Shown here: one piece after another, positions 61,702 to 64,000 of the stretch | Layout of the letters: each line of letters begins with the position of its first letter | Position numbering within the stretch: the first letter of the stretch is position 1 | NCBI GenBank assembly: GCA_039619475.1 | Contig: CM077116.1 | Location: forward strand, 29,016,183 to 29,080,182 | DNA: 64,000 nucleotides | Direction of reading: 5' to 3' | Origin: Icerya purchasi | Lineage: Eukaryota > Arthropoda > Insecta > Hemiptera > Monophlebidae | Translations under genes and position numbers: made by a program | The notes under the pieces: model-generated | Told to the model about the DNA's origin: nothing | The model's database searches: none | Seen by the model: the letters and a program-made list of their open reading frames with translations, nothing else

Positions 61702-61772
61702 TCTTGATGGGTAATCGTCCGTAGATGACAAGCCCAATAAAAAAGTAAAGTAAAAAAAAAAAAAAAAAAACT
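61702..61772 (+). mobile_element. very short I-like insertion: 3' hairpin plus poly(A)
   Basis: About 40 bases of family 3' UTR, with the hairpin at 61708-61736, run into AATAAAAAAGTAAAG and a poly(A). Nearly identical to 17755-17800, with homology starting only at TTCTTGATGGG. It looks like an extreme 5' truncation; no clear target duplication. Confidence 0.65.
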
Positions 61773-61774
61773 AT

Positions 61775-62245
61775 TAATTGGAATAAAGCTGAATATAGAA
61801 TTTTCCGTTTTTCTAAATTTAAGACCGGAAATTATGAAGAGCTATATAATTTTATAGTATTTCTTGTTCAGTTCACCTGAAATATAATTAAAACGATTGT
61901 TAAATTCGTCTATTATTGATGCTAAATATTTAATTTCTTTTTTGCAACCTAATTGTCTTAATTCTTCCCGTTTATTTTTTTTATTTCTTCAGTTAACTAG
62001 GAGCATATAGCAATTTTTGCGGATTTAAATTTGTAATGTCAGTTCTTTATTTATTAATTTATTTCTATTAAAAATCATTAATGTCTCGCTACTTTTCACC
62101 GTGGCTGCAATATCGAAAATTATTTGAACTGGCTCTAAATGTTTGTTCACCATCATCCGTTTTTTTACTACAAAACATTATTTCTCTTTTATTTCAGAAG
62201 GCTTAATTACAGTTATTAAAGCCCGCTTAAGTTTTTAATAATTTG
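61775..62245. other. interval without recognised genes
   Basis: AT-rich, nothing recognised. Confidence 0.45.
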
Positions 62246-62246
62246 A

Positions 62247-62406
62247 ACCTTCTAGTTAGTGTATAAAAAAAATAATAGTAATAATAATAATTATGTTAAT
62301 AAGCTTTAATCTGAGCGGGGAACTTTGTTGTATCAAATATTCCCCGCTCATGTTAAAGCTTATTAAATAATTATTACTTTTTTTTTTTATACATTAACTA
62401 GAAGGT
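62247..62406. mobile_element. 160-bp foldback element (MITE candidate)
   Basis: The ends ACCTTCTAGTTAGTGTATAA and TTATACATTAACTAGAAGGT are inverted copies with small differences. The pairing runs through an ATAAT-rich middle and AAGCTTTAA to a centre where GAGCGGGGAA and TTCCCCGCTC face each other over a 17-base loop. Almost the whole unit pairs with itself. The superfamily is unknown and no target duplication is evident. Confidence 0.8.
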
Positions 62407-62409
62407 GGT

Positions 62410-63255
62410 ACAGCCCAGTCAAGCAAGGTATCTATATATTAAATCAAAATGAATACCGCACATATTATAAATTCTAGTGCGAGATAGAACGAATAAAAGA
62501 AGCTAAAACAACAGCGAAAACAAAAGAATGCAGACAGCATCATACGAAGAAGGGATATTAAGATACAAAAGTTGAGAATAAAAGAGAGAACGCTTATCAT
62601 GGGGAGGAAAGTTGAGACCCATTACAAGAAAAAAAAACGACATGGAAAAATGGAATTATTAGGGAGATGAGATGAGGGAAAAAAGGAAAAAGAAGTGAAA
62701 TTATGAAGCTATGTCCGAAGAAAAACGGTAGTGACATTAACAGTGACCGGAGAACAACAAAGAGAAGGAAACCAAAGCAAGGAGTACGAAAAGGTAAAGA
62801 TAGAAAAATAAAAAGAATTTGAAAAAGAAGAGAGAATATATATTCCATAATTTAAGGTGAAAATGTTTAAATAAATGTTATTCCTATACGTTTCATTTAT
62901 ATTCATGCATGTGTTTGTTACTTCTTCGGAAAGTTTATTTGATAAATATCCAAGTTGATGATTAAGTATTCATTCGTCTTTCTTACGAATAAACCGTATA
63001 ACAGATTCGACATAACGGACTGAAAAACAAACCAATCAATGCAGTGCCTCTATAAAAGGCACCATTTGTTCTAATAACTTTTATAAACAACGGCGATAGT
63101 AAACGACAGCTCTTTTTGTGTTATCGCTATTTTCACCATTCTTATTGACGAATAAATTTTATCCTTACTCGATCTGAACGATACGTCCCACAATAATAGC
63201 TTTTCACTAACTCGGCTATCTTCTACTTCTGACAGGTTTCTCACCGTATTCTCAT
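62410..63255. other. interval without recognised genes
   Basis: Purine-rich on the plus strand between 62470 and 62830, but no motif is recognised in either direction. Confidence 0.45.
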
Positions 63256-63259
63256 CCAC

Positions 63260-63660
63260 CAATATTATACTATTCTATCCACAGCTGTTCATTTAAAACT
63301 ACGGTTTAACTTTTATTCCTCCCCATTCTGCGTCGACACTTGTCTGTCCAACTTGGCTTTCTCTCTATCGTCAGTTTCTTAAATTTCCTTCCATGCATCG
63401 TCATAATCTCTATGCGACATGTTTATGCTTTCTGGAACAGTTTGGTCTCATCATCACTTTTTCGTTTATCTCTCGTGTCGTCTCCGCATTGTCCATCCCT
63501 CCAACAACTAATTGCATAAGTGATATCACATAATGCGAATGCTCGTCATAATTGAACAAACTTCGTTCTACTCCTCCCAGTTTTATCAAGCGTCTAAGGA
63601 GTTTCCTCTACTTTTTCCCTTCCTTCTTCCTCGGTCATCCGATCGCTTGAATTATTCTTT
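63260..63660 (+). pseudogene. I-like retrotransposon fragment, plus strand
   Basis: Pyrimidine-rich degenerate coding DNA. SSLFRLSLVSSPHCPS near 63455 matches SSRFRLSLTSSPCCPL of the 10217-12039 copy. A later piece has the SVVQ/SVIR-type end of the C-terminal tail. Many stops. It ends where the poly(T) of the opposite-strand copy begins. Confidence 0.65.
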
Positions 63661-64000
63661 TCTTTTTTTTTTTTTTCTACCCCCCCCCCCCCCCTTGGGC
63701 ATGTCAACAAAGGATCTTCGCCCAGAAACGAAACGAAACGAAGGAGAAGGATCAGTTAAATGTAGATTCGGTCAGCTATTGATAAGATAAAGGAACTGAG
63801 GATAGGAACAACTGAGTCGACGGAAACGATAAGATATACGAGGCACAATAAGGAGTAGGGAGTTTGAGTGACAGCAGATTGGAATACAAAGAAGTGCGTT
63901 CGTTCACGAGGGATGGACATTCAAAGAGGATATGGTCAGGATCACAGACGGCTTCGTCGTCAGGGTGAAGAGGGCAATAAGGGGAAAGAGCGAGATGAAA
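63660..64000 (-). pseudogene. I-like retrotransposon 3' end, runs off the right edge
   Basis: The minus strand from 64000 is open through CPLHPDDEAVCDPDHILFEC, then SLVNERTSLYSNLL and LPTPYCASYILSFPS, a clean C-terminal tail with all Cys/His positions. A one-base insertion near 63815 then shifts the final ~17 residues, which read VVPILSSFILSIADRIYI in the next frame. The 3' UTR has the family hairpin at 63696-63724 (perfect TGGGC/GCCCA), G16, T and poly(A) at 63660-63678. The upstream part is beyond the window. Confidence 0.83.

Overview
The window is AT-rich animal DNA. It holds no host gene that I can identify, no rRNA gene and no functional tRNA gene. What can be read is almost entirely transposable-element sequence. 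The mixture suggests an arthropod, most likely an insect: non-LTR retrotransposons of at least five kinds (RNase H-bearing I-like, R1-like, Jockey-like, CR1/Jockey-group and RTE-like), a piggyBac, two mariner-type elements, a Maverick/Polinton integrase relic, and many AT, ATA and homopolymer tracts. The species cannot be fixed from this sequence.

Layout. 1-2640: minus-strand CR1/Jockey-group LINE, endonuclease plus reverse transcriptase, open throughout and running off the left edge; its upstream end lies in an ATA microsatellite. 2990-5970: an I-like RNase H copy split by about 1.9 kb, and the split begins with a plus-strand piece of the same CR1-type family. 6300-10200: anonymous DNA with one reverse-transcriptase relic. 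10217-12039: a 5'-truncated I-like insertion with an open RNase H region, poly(A) and target-site duplication. 13880-14555: an older I-like tail. 14560-20840: mostly anonymous, with an I-like 3' scrap and a tRNA-like SINE candidate. 20845-25850: Jockey pseudogene, I-like tail, then a three-deep nest in which a Maverick-type integrase relic is split at TTAA by a deleted piggyBac, itself split by an R1-like LINE. 26000-26600: mariner-type relic. 28100-31340: LINE 3' ends, a ~300-400 bp tandem duplication and a minus-strand I-like copy. 31906-36630: a complete but frameshifted R1-like element with a 15-bp target-site duplication. 36815-38020: an RTE-like insertion with a 5' inversion. 38930-44100: I-like copies. 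44662-45148: a mariner-derived palindrome. 45160-47860: LINE and SINE-like repeats. 47860-57880: mostly anonymous. 57880-64000: SINE-like repeats, a 160-bp foldback, and two I-like tails meeting tail to tail.

The elements form layers of insertion rather than an operon or pathway. Within the I-like family, at least eight copies keep a short hairpin just before the poly(A). Both R1-like copies have different hairpins in the same place. This is consistent with selection on the RNA end used to prime reverse transcription.

The strongest observations are the three-level nest at 22.3-25.9 kb, the twin-primed RTE at 36.8-38.0 kb, the mariner palindrome at 44.7-45.1 kb, the complete R1-like element, and the shared 3'-terminal hairpins. 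Translations and alignments were made by eye. No database search was run, so clade names are family-level judgements.
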